Of a DNA stretch of 64,000 nucleotides, positions 19,350-31,035 are shown piece after piece (position 1 is the first letter of the stretch; each line of letters starts with the position of its first letter). The position numbers and the translations under genes are program-made. Source of the DNA: JACMLX01 sp040384325 (lineage in GTDB: Bacteria > Gemmatimonadota > Gemmatimonadetes > Gemmatimonadales > Gemmatimonadaceae). The notes beneath the pieces were generated by a model. The model had not been told where the DNA came from. It searched no databases and saw only the letters and a list, made by a program, of their open reading frames with translations. Where the stretch lies: assembly GCA_040384325.1 (NCBI GenBank), contig JAZKJL010000005.1, positions 248,001 to 312,000 on the forward strand, written 5' to 3'.

Positions 19350-21095
19350 TCAGCGCAGGCGCGGGCGCCCGTTCAGGTCAAGGCGCAGGCGTCGCCCGTC
19401 GATCACCATCAGTTCCGGCAGCAGCACGTCACGCTCCAACTCCATCCCGGCGAGCGCCGTGCGTGCTGACACCACGCGCGCACTCACCACCGCGGCCGAC
19501 AGCACCGCCTCGGGAAGCGTGAACTCGTCGTAGGCTTCCGATTCGACCACCCAACCCAGGTCGCGCAGCGCCGCCACCGTCACCGCCGATGTCGGCTGCG
19601 CCGGCGCGATCAGGGTCGGCGCCATCAGCTCGCCGAGGAACGCGTCGCCCCGCCAGTGACCACGCACGTTCAGCTGCAGCGGCACCGTGCGTCCGGTGAA
19701 TCGCCGGCTCTGCCCCAGCTTCGGGAACGCGGCCAATGCGTTCGGTCCCACGAAGATCGGGTCCAGCGCCGTCGTGTCGCCGTCCACCAGCGGCGCGAAG
19801 ATGCCGCGCTGCCAGATCGTGCCGATGCCCAGCACATGCCCCACCTCGTGCTGGATCAGGTCATCCAGCTTGCGGTCGCTGAGCGAGGCCCAGTTCAGGA
19901 TGTTCAGCGACACGGTGCCGAGCAGCGGGAGCCCGTTGCCACGGATGACGCAGGGTCCGCCCTGTCCTGCGATGCGCGACGGCAGCGTGTCGAGCTTGAT
20001 CAGCACGCGCACGCCAGTGATGAACTGCGCCACCGGCACCGCATTCCGGCACTCGTTCAGCTCCAGCCGCACGAACTCGCCGGCCGGCGCAGCGCGGATC
20101 ACCTGTCGCCACCGCGCGGCCACCCGCGACATGCTCAGCACCACGCGTTGCGGCAGTGGGTTCTGTCCGTCGCCGTCCACGATGTCGAGCGGGAACTCCG
20201 ACGGCACCTGCACCGTCAGCGTGTCGCGCGAGATGAGTGTGCCGTTGGTGACGCTGACGATCACGCGCCCCACTCCCAGCGCGATCAGGTGGCCGCTGCG
20301 CACCCGCAGGATTCCCGCCGGCTCGACGCCAAGCACCGTGCCGCCCGACGGCAGTGAGCGGCCCAGCGTGTCGACCGCGTTCACGGCGTAGGGCACGCTG
20401 TCGCCCAGTCCCACCACGCGCGCCGCGATCGCCAGGCTCAGGGCACGCAGCGGGGTGACGCGCACCACCATGCGTCGCTTCGCAGTGTCCCGGCCGATCA
20501 CGGCCAGCAGGTCGGTGGCACCCGGCGCCAGCGCTTCCACCGTGGCCGTGCCGACGCCGGTCGGCCGAACCCGGGCGATGGTGGTGTCGGCGGACGAGAA
20601 GCGCGGAGCGACCTCGGCCAGACGCACGCCGGTGGTGGTCTCGACCTCGCTCGCCAGCTGGATGGCGTCGATCAGCTCCACCGTGTCCGGCGCCAGCAGC
20701 GTCACCCGGTACGGACGCAAGACCACCCGCACGTTCCTGAATCCCACCACGCCGGCCGACATCGCGTTCAGTCGGATCGTGCCGACATTGCGCGCGCGGA
20801 TCAGGCCGCCCTCGCTCACCGAGAGCACGCTGGTGTCGGTGGTGGTCCAGACCGTGCCCGCCAGCGGGAGCACGTCGCCCACCCGGTTCACTCCCGTCGC
20901 GCTCACCTGCACGGTGTCACCGAGCAGCACCGAGTCGCCGGCCAGCTGCAGGTCGATCCGCGAGACGGCCGTCAGTGGCAGCGGTGGCGTGGAGTCGGTG
21001 GCCCCTTTCCCGCACGCCGCCAGGATCGCCGCGAAGGCACCCTGTCGCAGGGCAGTCCGGAGGGCTCGGCTCACGCTTTCAAGGGGAGACGGCAC
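19350..21095 (-). CDS. M8/leishmanolysin-like metalloprotease lipoprotein with Big-type domains
   Basis: The GTG at 21095 is followed by a signal ending in lipobox AILAACGKG. Residues about 40-290 hold three bacterial Ig-like (Big_2-type) repeats (SRIDLQLAGDSVLLGDTVQV and similar). The C-terminal domain has HEVGHVLGIG at 416-425, zinc ligands His416 and His420 with Glu417, and a likely third ligand His480 in RGHWRGDAFLGELM, the leishmanolysin HW..ELM arrangement. It should be an active surface protease. TAACTT lies 6 bases before the GTG. Divergent from leuS. Confidence 0.85.
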   Translation of the reverse strand: MPSPLESVSRALRTALRQGAFAAILAACGKGATDSTPPLPLTAVSRIDLQLAGDSVLLGDTVQVSATGVNRVGDVLPLAGTVWTTTDTSVLSVSEGGLIRARNVGTIRLNAMSAGVVGFRNVRVVLRPYRVTLLAPDTVELIDAIQLASEVETTTGVRLAEVAPRFSSADTTIARVRPTGVGTATVEALAPGATDLLAVIGRDTAKRRMVVRVTPLRALSLAIAARVVGLGDSVPYAVNAVDTLGRSLPSGGTVLGVEPAGILRVRSGHLIALGVGRVIVSVTNGTLISRDTLTVQVPSEFPLDIVDGDGQNPLPQRVVLSMSRVAARWRQVIRAAPAGEFVRLELNECRNAVPVAQFITGVRVLIKLDTLPSRIAGQGGPCVIRGNGLPLLGTVSLNILNWASLSDRKLDDLIQHEVGHVLGIGTIWQRGIFAPLVDGDTTALDPIFVGPNALAAFPKLGQSRRFTGRTVPLQLNVRGHWRGDAFLGELMAPTLIAPAQPTSAVTVAALRDLGWVVESEAYDEFTLPEAVLSAAVVSARVVSARTALAGMELERDVLLPELMVIDGRRLRLDLNGRPRLR

Positions 21096-21107
21096 GCGGG
21101 TAAGTTA
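21096..21107 (-). promoter_or_regulatory. Leaderless -10 element of metalloprotease gene, near-symmetric with leuS promoter
   Basis: Minus strand TAACTT-ACCCGC-GTG. The core TAAGTTA reads as TAACTTA on the other strand, so the plus strand also has TAAGTT at 21101-21106. That is suitably placed to start the leuS transcript around 21113. Confidence 0.5.
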
Positions 21108-21122
21108 GAGAGAGACGCACAC

Positions 21123-23615
21123 TTGCGATCAACCGAACTGAACCGAAAGATGCCCTCCGGCATCCTGCCCCTGCCGATGTCCGAGACCCCTGTCCTGCCC
21201 GAGACCCCCGCCTACGACCCCGCTGCCGTCGAAGCCACCTGGCAGCAGCGCTGGGCCGATCTGGGCACCAACTCTCCTGAGCTCGGCACGGGCCGCGATC
21301 CGTACTACCAGCTGATGATGTTCCCCTACCCGTCCGGCGAGGGACTGCACATCGGCAACCTGTTCGCCTTCACCGGCGCCGACATCCACGGCCGGTTCCA
21401 GCGGATGCAGGGTCGCACCGTCTTCGAACCAATCGGTTTCGACAGCTTTGGGATCCAGACCGAGAATTACGCCATCAAGCGCGGCGTCCACCCGGCCGAG
21501 CTGACGCCACGCAACGTGGACCGCTTCCGGTCGCAGCTGACGCGTGCCGGGCTCATGCTGGACTGGAAGAAGGAGGTCATCACCAGCGACCCCACGTACT
21601 ACAAGTGGACACAGTGGCTCTTCCTGCAGCTGTTCAAGCAGGGAATGGCCTACAAGAAGGCCGCCGCCGTCAACTGGTGCCCCAACGACAAGACCGTGCT
21701 CGCCAACGAGCAGGTCATCGACGGCCACTGCGAGCGGTGCGATGCACTGGTGGAGCAGCGGCTGCTGGAGCAGTGGTTCTTCCGCACCTCGCAGTATTCC
21801 GAGCGCCTGCTGAACAACATCGCGGCGCTGGACTGGAGCGAGGTCACGCGGCAGGCCCAGCGCAACTGGATCGGCCGCAGCGAAGGCGCGCACGTCACGT
21901 TCCGCGTCGCGAACGCGCACGACGTGGCCGTGTTCACCACCCGCCCCGACACGATCTTCGGCGCCACCTGGCTGGTGCTGGCGCCCGAGCACCCGCTGGT
22001 CGCCGACCTCGTCACGCCGTCGCAGCGCGCAGCCGTTGACGCCTACCTCGAGCGCACCAAGACGCAGGACGTGGTGTCGCGGAAGGTGAACAAGGAGAAG
22101 ACCGGTGTCTTCACCGGCGCCGAGGCGATCAATCCGGCCACCGGGCAGCCGATCCCGGTCTGGATCGCCGACTACGTGCTGATGGAATACGGCACCGGCG
22201 CGGTGATGGGCGTGCCGGGCCACGACGAACGCGACTTCGAGTTCGCGCAGAAGTTCGACCTGCCCATCATCCGCGTCGTCGCCGGTGCCGACGACGATGC
22301 GGCCGCGCCGCTCACCGAGGCGTACGTGGCCAAGAGCGACGCCGACCTGCTGGTGAACTCGGCGCACTTCTCGGGCCTCACCGTGCCGCAGGCGAAGAAG
22401 GCGGTGGTGGCGTGGCTCGAGGGGCGCGGCAGCGCGCAGCCGGTGGTGAATTACCGCCTCAACGACTGGTGCATCTCACGGCAGCGGTACTGGGGTCCAC
22501 CGATCCCGATCATCTACTGCGATGGTTGCGGCCCCGTGCCGGTGCCCGAGGACCAGTTGCCGGTCGTGTTGCCGCACATCGAGGATTTCCGGCCCGACGA
22601 CAGCGGCATCTCGCCGCTGGCCCGGCACGACGAGTGGTATCGCGTGGCCTGCCCGAGCTGCGGCCAGATGGGCCGTCGCGAGACCGACGTCAGTGACAAC
22701 TTCCTCGACAGCGCCTGGTACTTCCTGCGCTATCCCAGCGCCGATCGCAGCGACGTGGCCTTCGACCCGGCACTCACCCGGAAGTGGCTGCCCGTCACCA
22801 CCTACATCGGTGGCAACGAGCACGCCGTGCTGCACCTGCTCTACTCGCGCTTCATCACGATGGTGCTGCACGATGGCGGCTTCCTCGACTTCGAGGAGCC
22901 GTTCACGCGCTTCCGCGCGCATGGCATGATCATCCGCGAAGGCGCCAAGATGTCGAAGTCGAAGGGCAACGTCGTCAACCCCGATGAGCTCATCGACCGG
23001 TGGGGCGCCGACTCGCTGCGCACCTACCTGATGTTCCTCGGCAAGTACGAGGAAGGCGGCGATTACCGCGACAGCGGCATCACCGGCGTGCGGCGTTTCC
23101 TCGACCGGATCTGGGGCTCGGTGCACGAGTCGGTGGCCGAGGGTGTCGTGGATCCGACCGTGCAGCGAAAGCTGCACGCCACCATTCGGAAGGTCACCGA
23201 AGACATTCCAGCGCTGGGTTACAACACCGCCATCGCCGCCATGATGGAATACGTGAACGTGCTCCGCGCCAGCGAGCGCAAGGTGCATCGCGACGAGGTG
23301 GCGCCGCTGCTGCAACTGGTGGCGCCGTTCGCTCCACACCTCGCCGAGCATTGCTGGGCGGTGCTGGGCAACGCCGGTTCGATCTTCGATGCCGGCTGGC
23401 CGGTGTTCGATCCGGCGTTGCTGGTCACCGACACGATCACTATCGCCGTGCAGGTGAACGGCAAGACGCGCGGCACCGTGATCGTCGCCCGCGATGCGGC
23501 CCAACCCGACGTCTACGCGGCCGCGTTGCAGGACGCCAACATCGCCAAGTTCGTGACCGTCGAGCCGAAGAAGATCATCTTCGTGCCTGGGCGTCTCCTC
23601 AACATCGTCGTCTGA
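21123..23615 (+). CDS. leuS: Leucyl-tRNA synthetase
   Basis: Charges tRNA-Leu in the cytoplasm. Class I motifs: HIGN in SGEGLHIGNLFAFTGAD and KMSKSKGN near residue 605. The CP1 editing domain has TRPDTIFGATW and the GVPGHDERDFEFA site, and the tRNA-binding C-terminus is complete. Length 812-830 is slightly short for LeuS. Three starts are possible: TTG at 21123 (7 bases after GAGAGAGA), ATG at 21150 and ATG at 21177. The TTG has the best Shine-Dalgarno spacing, but conservation begins only near ATPAYDPAAVEATW, so the true start is uncertain. Two U-tract hairpins follow. Confidence 0.96.
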   Translation: MRSTELNRKMPSGILPLPMSETPVLPETPAYDPAAVEATWQQRWADLGTNSPELGTGRDPYYQLMMFPYPSGEGLHIGNLFAFTGADIHGRFQRMQGRTVFEPIGFDSFGIQTENYAIKRGVHPAELTPRNVDRFRSQLTRAGLMLDWKKEVITSDPTYYKWTQWLFLQLFKQGMAYKKAAAVNWCPNDKTVLANEQVIDGHCERCDALVEQRLLEQWFFRTSQYSERLLNNIAALDWSEVTRQAQRNWIGRSEGAHVTFRVANAHDVAVFTTRPDTIFGATWLVLAPEHPLVADLVTPSQRAAVDAYLERTKTQDVVSRKVNKEKTGVFTGAEAINPATGQPIPVWIADYVLMEYGTGAVMGVPGHDERDFEFAQKFDLPIIRVVAGADDDAAAPLTEAYVAKSDADLLVNSAHFSGLTVPQAKKAVVAWLEGRGSAQPVVNYRLNDWCISRQRYWGPPIPIIYCDGCGPVPVPEDQLPVVLPHIEDFRPDDSGISPLARHDEWYRVACPSCGQMGRRETDVSDNFLDSAWYFLRYPSADRSDVAFDPALTRKWLPVTTYIGGNEHAVLHLLYSRFITMVLHDGGFLDFEEPFTRFRAHGMIIREGAKMSKSKGNVVNPDELIDRWGADSLRTYLMFLGKYEEGGDYRDSGITGVRRFLDRIWGSVHESVAEGVVDPTVQRKLHATIRKVTEDIPALGYNTAIAAMMEYVNVLRASERKVHRDEVAPLLQLVAPFAPHLAEHCWAVLGNAGSIFDAGWPVFDPALLVTDTITIAVQVNGKTRGTVIVARDAAQPDVYAAALQDANIAKFVTVEPKKIIFVPGRLLNIVV

Positions 23616-23719
23616 ACTCGGCTTCTTCGTCGTTCTTGAAGTGCTGACGGCTGATCGCAGAACGGCGACAGCCGCAGAACTGAACGGCCGCAGAAGGGCA
23701 CGCGCTCCGATGCGTTCGG

Positions 23720-23752
23720 CGGCGCTCCGCGTGAATGGGAGCGCCGTTTTTT
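23720..23752 (+). terminator. Intrinsic terminator of leuS
   Basis: Stem CGGCGCTCC / GGAGCGCCG (9 bp, perfect), 9-base loop, followed directly by TTTTTT. It lies 105 bases after the leuS stop, inside the inverted repeat pair. Confidence 0.85.
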
Positions 23753-23775
23753 GTGTACTGCAACGGCAACGCGGA

Positions 23776-23798
23776 GGTGCGAGGTTGCACCGTTTTTT
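23776..23798 (+). terminator. Second U-tract hairpin after leuS
   Basis: Stem GGTGC / GCACC with a 6-base loop, then G and TTTTTT. Weaker than the first hairpin and 24 bases behind it. Confidence 0.5.
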
Positions 23799-24042
23799 GC
23801 GGTTGTCCTCATTCCACCGCTCGCCCAGGCGAAGCCACGATGACGCACGAGCGGACGTCGCGCCCGCCCTTCTGCGGCTGTTCAGTTCTGCGGCTGTTGC
23901 CCTTCTGCGATTCGCCGTTACCCGCACGGCGCGACCGAACAGCGTGACCGCGAAAGCAACCATCCGCCGCCGGCACGGTGTCACAAGGTCGATTCGCTGA
24001 CCGGCGCATGTCGCGACGGCAGCCAGACCGCCGGAGACCACG

Positions 24043-25533
24043 ATGAAGACGCTTTCGTTCGCCCGTTCTGCCGCCCTGATCGGCCTCTGCCTGCCGTTCG
24101 GCGCCATGCCGGCCGCCGCCCAGCGCACGCCACGGCCACCCGAGCCCGCACGCCCGGCCCCGGCCCCGGCGCCGCGCATCTACATCGACGGCATGCCGAT
24201 GAAGTCAGGCGGCCTGCTCGGCGTCACGCTCCGCACCTCGTCGGGGCCGTCCGACACGCTCGGCGTGCTGATCGAGTCGGTGGACGACGATATGCCGGCC
24301 GGCAGGGCCGGCATCCGCGAAGGGGCACGCATCGTCGCGATCGACGGCATCGACCTCCGGCTCGACCCGCGCGACATCGGTGACTCCGCCGCCGAGCGGC
24401 TTCCCGAGAGCCGCCTTCGTCGTGTCGTCACCGCCAAGTCACCGGGCGAGACGGTGACGCTCGAAGTGCGCCAGGACGGCCGCACCGAGTCACGACGCGT
24501 CGCGCTCGCCGAGGCGCCCAACCTGCGACGGATGGCCACCACCATGAGCGCGTCACCGCGACGCATGCTCGGTGTTGGCTTCGCCATGCGCGGCTCGATT
24601 CGCGACACCGCGGGCCTGCTGGTCACCAGCCTGACGGACGGTGGTGCGGCCGAGAAGGCCGGCCTGATGGAAGGCGATCGGGTGGTGAGTGTGGACGGGA
24701 TCGACCTGCGAGTCCCCGCCGCCGATGCGGGTAGCCCCGAGGGGGTCGAGGCGCGGATCTCACGCCTCCGCCGTGCACTCGATGCGGCGCGGGACTCGCA
24801 GCCCGTTCGGCTCGAGGTGCTCTCCGAGGGCCGCCGCCGCACGCTCTCGGTGGTGCCGTCCCGCCAGGTGGGCTGGAGCTTCACGCCGGGCGCCTTCCAG
24901 GGCATGGCCGACGACATCCGCGCCAGCGTCGGGCGCAACTTCACCATGAGCGAAGACCAGCGTCGCGAGATCGAGAACGCCCGCAGCGAAGTCCTCCGCG
25001 AGGGCCAGCGCGCCCGCGAGGAGGCGATGCGGGAGCGGCAGGAGGCGATGCGCGAGGGGCAGCGTGCCCGCGCCGAGGCGCAGCGTGAAATGCAGCGCGG
25101 ACAGCAGGAGATGGCGCGTGCCCGGGTCCAGATTGAACGCGGCGAGCGGGAACGGATGCGCCTCCGCGACGACGATGACGATGCTGACGACGAGACCCCT
25201 GTCGCGCCGCGGAACAGCGACCGCGGCACGCGCGGCACCGTTCGCGGCCGGACCGATGGCGCGACGCTGGTGCTCGACGGTCTCTCGCTGGCCAGTGTCG
25301 ATCGTGATTTCGCGCAGCAGTTCGGGCGCGGCAGTGAGCGCGGTGCGCTGGTCGTGCGGACCCGCGACAGCTGGGAGCCGCTGCGCGCCGGTGACGTGAT
25401 CCTCAGCATCGATGGCCGGTCGGTGCGCGACGGCAACAGCCTCGATGTCACGTTCGATCGCTCGCGCGACCAGCGCATCGAGATCCTGCGCAATGGTCGT
25501 GAGCAGACCATCACGCTGCGCGCATCGCGCTGA
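24043..25533 (+). CDS. Exported PDZ-domain protein with charged coiled-coil segment
   Basis: 496 residues with signal peptide MKTLSFARSAALIGLCLPFG...PAAAQ; GGAG lies 7 bases before the ATG. PDZ domains sit at about 58-160 (GGLLGVTLRTSS...AGIREGARIVAIDGIDL), 175-275 (LGVGFAMRG...AGLMEGDRVVSVDGIDL) and 405-496 (RAGDVILSIDGRSV). Between the second and third PDZ is an Arg/Glu/Gln-rich heptad-like helix (about 305-375) ending in an acidic DDDDDADDE run. No protease domain is present. It could be a periplasmic scaffold or adaptor for a separate DegP/Ctp-type protease; partner unknown. Confidence 0.85.
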   Translation: MKTLSFARSAALIGLCLPFGAMPAAAQRTPRPPEPARPAPAPAPRIYIDGMPMKSGGLLGVTLRTSSGPSDTLGVLIESVDDDMPAGRAGIREGARIVAIDGIDLRLDPRDIGDSAAERLPESRLRRVVTAKSPGETVTLEVRQDGRTESRRVALAEAPNLRRMATTMSASPRRMLGVGFAMRGSIRDTAGLLVTSLTDGGAAEKAGLMEGDRVVSVDGIDLRVPAADAGSPEGVEARISRLRRALDAARDSQPVRLEVLSEGRRRTLSVVPSRQVGWSFTPGAFQGMADDIRASVGRNFTMSEDQRREIENARSEVLREGQRAREEAMRERQEAMREGQRARAEAQREMQRGQQEMARARVQIERGERERMRLRDDDDDADDETPVAPRNSDRGTRGTVRGRTDGATLVLDGLSLASVDRDFAQQFGRGSERGALVVRTRDSWEPLRAGDVILSIDGRSVRDGNSLDVTFDRSRDQRIEILRNGREQTITLRASR

Positions 25534-25594
25534 GGTGGTACAGGTCGGTCACGGGGCAGGTTGCACAGACGATTGACCTGCATATCCGCAACAT

Positions 25595-25636
25595 GCGAAA
25601 AGGCCACGGAGGCAACTGCCGCCGTGGCCTTTTCGC
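25595..25636. terminator. Strong bidirectional-type terminator after PDZ gene
   Basis: A perfect 15-bp stem, GCGAAAAGGCCACGG with CCGTGGCCTTTTCGC, around a 12-base loop. The AAAA/TTTT runs in the stem are typical of bidirectional terminators. It starts 62 bases after the PDZ stop. The remaining ~280 bases up to the next start hold the promoter region of the small lipoprotein gene and no other gene. Confidence 0.75.
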
Positions 25637-25864
25637 GTCCCGACGTGCACGACCTGTCGATCGGCAGCGTCGCGCGCGGAGTGCGTGATGCGATCACGTA
25701 CATCCGGACAAGGCGCCGCAACGAGCGTGTATTTCACGCGTGCGGATATGGTCGCATCGCGTTACCCGGCCTGACTTTTGCAGCCCCACGGTTCGCACGC
25801 CACGGGGCCGTTCAGTTCGCTATTTCGCGTCCGGAAAACCCTGACGGTGTGCACGCACATTCCG

Positions 25865-25888
25865 CAGGCGACCAACGTCGGTCGCCTG
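25865..25888 (+). promoter_or_regulatory. 5' UTR hairpin ahead of small lipoprotein gene
   Basis: CAGGCGACC pairs with GGTCGCCTG around a 6-base loop, ending 15 bases before the AGGAGAA Shine-Dalgarno. It may stabilise the mRNA or affect ribosome access. Confidence 0.4.
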
Positions 25889-25917
25889 GGACTCACACCC
25901 CTCAGGAGAACGATCGC

Positions 25918-26655
25918 ATGCTCCGATTCCGCACCCTGACGACCGGCCTCGCGTGCTGCGCGGCCGCCACCCTCACCGCCTGCGCCGACGGCGCCACCGC
26001 TCCAGACGCCGCCGCGCCGTCGCTCGCCGTGGCATCCACCGGCAACGGCGCTCCCAGTGGCGCGCACTACAACCTGAACGTGATCGGTGTGTCGAAGGGC
26101 AAGTCTGCGGAATTCGACGGTGGCAACGGCCACCGCCTCTTCGTGGGATTGGGTCGCACCGGCGCCTCGGTGGTCACCAACATCAAGCTCGCTGAGGGAC
26201 CGTTCGCCGTGCTCGATGCCAACGGCACCGACGGTGAGGCCACCTTCCAGCTGCCCAATCCCGTCGATGACGCCAACGGCGACGGTGTGGATGACGACGG
26301 CAAGCTGGGATACTCCGTGTACGTGCGCGCGCTCGGCAACCCGAAGGGCAGCGCCAGCATGACCAGCTGCTACACCGACACCACCGGCACCTGGTGCAAC
26401 GCCGGTGACCTCGTCGTCTCGCTCAACCGCGTCTCGGGCAACAAGTTCGTCGACGTCAGCAAGCAGCTCTTGCAGGTCTGTGTGGACGCCGACGGCGACC
26501 TGACCTACGACCTCGAGCCGATCTTCGCCGACGCCGAGAAGGATTACTTCTGGGAGTACACCAACTCCGGCCTCCGCCTCGCGCAGATGCGCTTCTACCC
26601 GGTGGCCAGCACCGACATCGGTGGCACCTGCGGCACCGCACCGACCACGCGCTGA
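25918..26655 (+). CDS. Small lipoprotein with Asp-rich calcium-loop-like motifs
   Basis: The ATG at 25918 has AGGAGAA 7 bases upstream and gives lipobox TLTACADG. The mature ~225 residues are largely beta-type, with two Asp-rich loops, DDANGDGVDDDGK and VCVDADGDLTYDLEP, resembling EF-hand or thrombospondin type-3 calcium loops. Two Cys pairs are possible (TSCYTDTTGTWCN, VCVD/GTCGT). No family is recognised. It sits between a strong terminator and a convergent hairpin, so it is transcribed alone. An outer-membrane or periplasmic location is likely. Confidence 0.75.
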   Translation: MLRFRTLTTGLACCAAATLTACADGATAPDAAAPSLAVASTGNGAPSGAHYNLNVIGVSKGKSAEFDGGNGHRLFVGLGRTGASVVTNIKLAEGPFAVLDANGTDGEATFQLPNPVDDANGDGVDDDGKLGYSVYVRALGNPKGSASMTSCYTDTTGTWCNAGDLVVSLNRVSGNKFVDVSKQLLQVCVDADGDLTYDLEPIFADAEKDYFWEYTNSGLRLAQMRFYPVASTDIGGTCGTAPTTR

Positions 26656-26683
26656 ACACGGCGTTGCACGGTCACCGCTGACG

Positions 26684-26718
26684 ACGACGGGGCGGCTCTC
26701 CATGAGCCGCCCCGTCGT
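26684..26718. terminator. Hairpin between convergent lipoprotein and GGDEF genes
   Basis: A perfect 15-bp stem, ACGACGGGGCGGCTC with GAGCCGCCCCGTCGT, 5-base loop, no U tract. It is placed between two convergent stop codons. Confidence 0.6.
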
Positions 26719-26756
26719 TGCATCAGGATCCCGCCCTCGACGTCACCATCAGCCGC

Positions 26757-28229
26757 TCACGACCGGACGCGATTCCGTCCGTCCGCCTTGGCACGATAGA
26801 GCGCCGTGTCGGCGGCCGAGAGCAGGTCGTCCACGGAGGTGATCCGCGGTGCCGGGAAGAGCGAGACGCCGATCGACACCGACATCGTCAGCGTGCCGCC
26901 CGGGCCACCCGCGAAGAGAGTGCTCGCGATGCGCTCGCGCAACCGCTCGGCGAACGTGGTGGCGCCTTCCATCGACGTTTCCGGCAGCACGATCACGAAC
27001 TCCTCGCCGCCGTACCGTGCCACGAAGTCGGCGCTGCGCACCGCGCTGCGCAGGATCTCCGCGGTGTCCTTCAGCACACCGTCACCCACCAGGTGACCGC
27101 GGCTGTCGTTGACCGCCTTGAAGTGATCCAGGTCGAGCATCAGCACCGCCACCGAATGTCCGTAGCGGCGGGCGCGATCCAGCTCCGACACCAGGCGATC
27201 CGTCAGCGCTCGGCGATTGAGCACCTGCGTCAGCGGATCGGTCTGCGCCAGCGCGGCCAGGCGCACATTGTCGGCCCGCGCCGACTCCAGCAGGTGGGCG
27301 CGCTGGATCGAGGCCACCGCCGCCTTCACCACCGCGTCGGCGAACGCCACGTCCTCGTCGTCCAGCGGTGCCTCACCCTCGCCGCGCCGCAGCAGGAAGA
27401 CACCCGCCTGCTGTCGGTCCACGAAGAACGGCAATGCGATCACGCTGCGCGTCGGCACGATCGTGCCTTCGCGCGCCCAGCGCTGTCGCAGCTCGGCGAA
27501 CAGCGGATGCACCGTCACGTCCGGGATCAGCACCGGGCGACCCGCCTCCAGCGCCACCCGCACCTCCGGATACTTCTCGAGGTCCATCGGCAGGTTGCGC
27601 AGCGTCGGGTCGTCGTACGCGGCCGGGATCACGGCCGTCATCTCGCCCGGACGCGCCAGCACCACCGAGCAGCGGAACAGCCCGATCGCACGCGCCACGC
27701 GGCGCACCAGCACGTGGTAGATCTCCTCGCTGCTGAGGTCCGCGCTGACCTCGCGCATGATCGCCATCAGCGTGCGGCCGGTCTGCGCTTCCTCGCGCGC
27801 CTGCGCCAGCGCCTCCTGCGTCGTCAGCAGCTGCCGACGCGTCATGTCCAGCATCGAGCGGGTGCGCAGGTTGGCGCCGATGCGTGCCAGCAGCTCGCCG
27901 GAACGCAGCGGCTTGCGCACCACGTCGGTGGCGCCGCTGGCCAGCACCCGCTCCACGATCTCCTCGGGCGCACGCGTGGACGTCACCAGCACCGGCAGGT
28001 CGATCCAGTGCGGCTCGCCCTTGAACGCGGTCAGCGAATCGGCCCCACCATCGTCCAGCAGCTGCGCGTCGATCAGCAGCAGGTCGGGCACGAAATCCCG
28101 CGCCGCCTCCACCGCAGCCGCGCACGAGATCACACCGCGCACGTCGTAGCCGTGCTCGCGGAGGACCCAGGCAATGGTCTGCTGCACCGCCGGATCGCTG
28201 TCAGCGACGATGATTCGTGGCGCGGTCAT
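26757..28229 (-). CDS. Response regulator diguanylate cyclase (REC-GAF-GGDEF)
   Basis: 490 residues from the ATG at 28229; an earlier in-frame ATG lies inside the gyrA-side hairpin. The receiver (1-125) keeps Asp10, Asp12, phospho-acceptor Asp54, Thr in VTSTRA and Lys in VRKPL. A GAF domain covers about 160-310. The C-terminal GGDEF domain has active-site YGGEEFVIVLPE and DLDHFKAVNDSRGHLVGD, so it should make cyclic di-GMP from GTP. An inhibitory RxxD site is not obvious. It is downstream of gyrA on the same strand but separated by a long hairpin. The partner kinase is not adjacent. Confidence 0.93.
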   Translation of the reverse strand: MTAPRIIVADSDPAVQQTIAWVLREHGYDVRGVISCAAAVEAARDFVPDLLLIDAQLLDDGGADSLTAFKGEPHWIDLPVLVTSTRAPEEIVERVLASGATDVVRKPLRSGELLARIGANLRTRSMLDMTRRQLLTTQEALAQAREEAQTGRTLMAIMREVSADLSSEEIYHVLVRRVARAIGLFRCSVVLARPGEMTAVIPAAYDDPTLRNLPMDLEKYPEVRVALEAGRPVLIPDVTVHPLFAELRQRWAREGTIVPTRSVIALPFFVDRQQAGVFLLRRGEGEAPLDDEDVAFADAVVKAAVASIQRAHLLESARADNVRLAALAQTDPLTQVLNRRALTDRLVSELDRARRYGHSVAVLMLDLDHFKAVNDSRGHLVGDGVLKDTAEILRSAVRSADFVARYGGEEFVIVLPETSMEGATTFAERLRERIASTLFAGGPGGTLTMSVSIGVSLFPAPRITSVDDLLSAADTALYRAKADGRNRVRS

Positions 28230-28277
28230 CGCCGGTCGTGCCTCATCGGGCGGGAAGGGGTGGTCATCGGAGAGCAC

Positions 28278-28330
28278 GGGAATGACGGTCGGCCGCATCG
28301 CTTGGTCACGGCGCGGCCGACGTCATTCCC
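28278..28330 (-). terminator. Long imperfect hairpin between gyrA and GGDEF gene
   Basis: An 18-base arm (28313-28330) pairs with a 19-base arm (28278-28296) with a single bulged G; the loop is 16 bases. It starts 14 bases after the gyrA stop and probably ends or attenuates gyrA transcription. There is no U tract. Confidence 0.5.
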
Positions 28331-28343
28331 ACCCTGCCCGGGC

Positions 28344-30899
<2,556 letters not shown>

Positions 30900-31035
30900 G
30901 CGCAGATAGTGAAAGCGTGACCGACGTCAGGCCGCGCGTGCGCGGCGCAACGTCGGGAATGCAGACTACGGAACGGATAATTGTGCGCCGGAGCGCGGGA
31001 CGTCATGCCATCGGCGGTGCGCAGGTCGGCGGCCG

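Larger units (their letters stand above)
23653..23912. repeat. 46-base inverted repeat pair built of CAGAAC/G-type short repeats
   Basis: Left arm 23653-23698 and right arm 23867-23912 are reverse complements at 42 of 46 positions. Both arms are made of partly repeated units around GCCGCAGAAC and GCCGCAGAAG. They flank 168 bases that contain two U-tract hairpins. The element fills most of the 427-base gap after leuS and codes for nothing recognisable. Confidence 0.75.
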
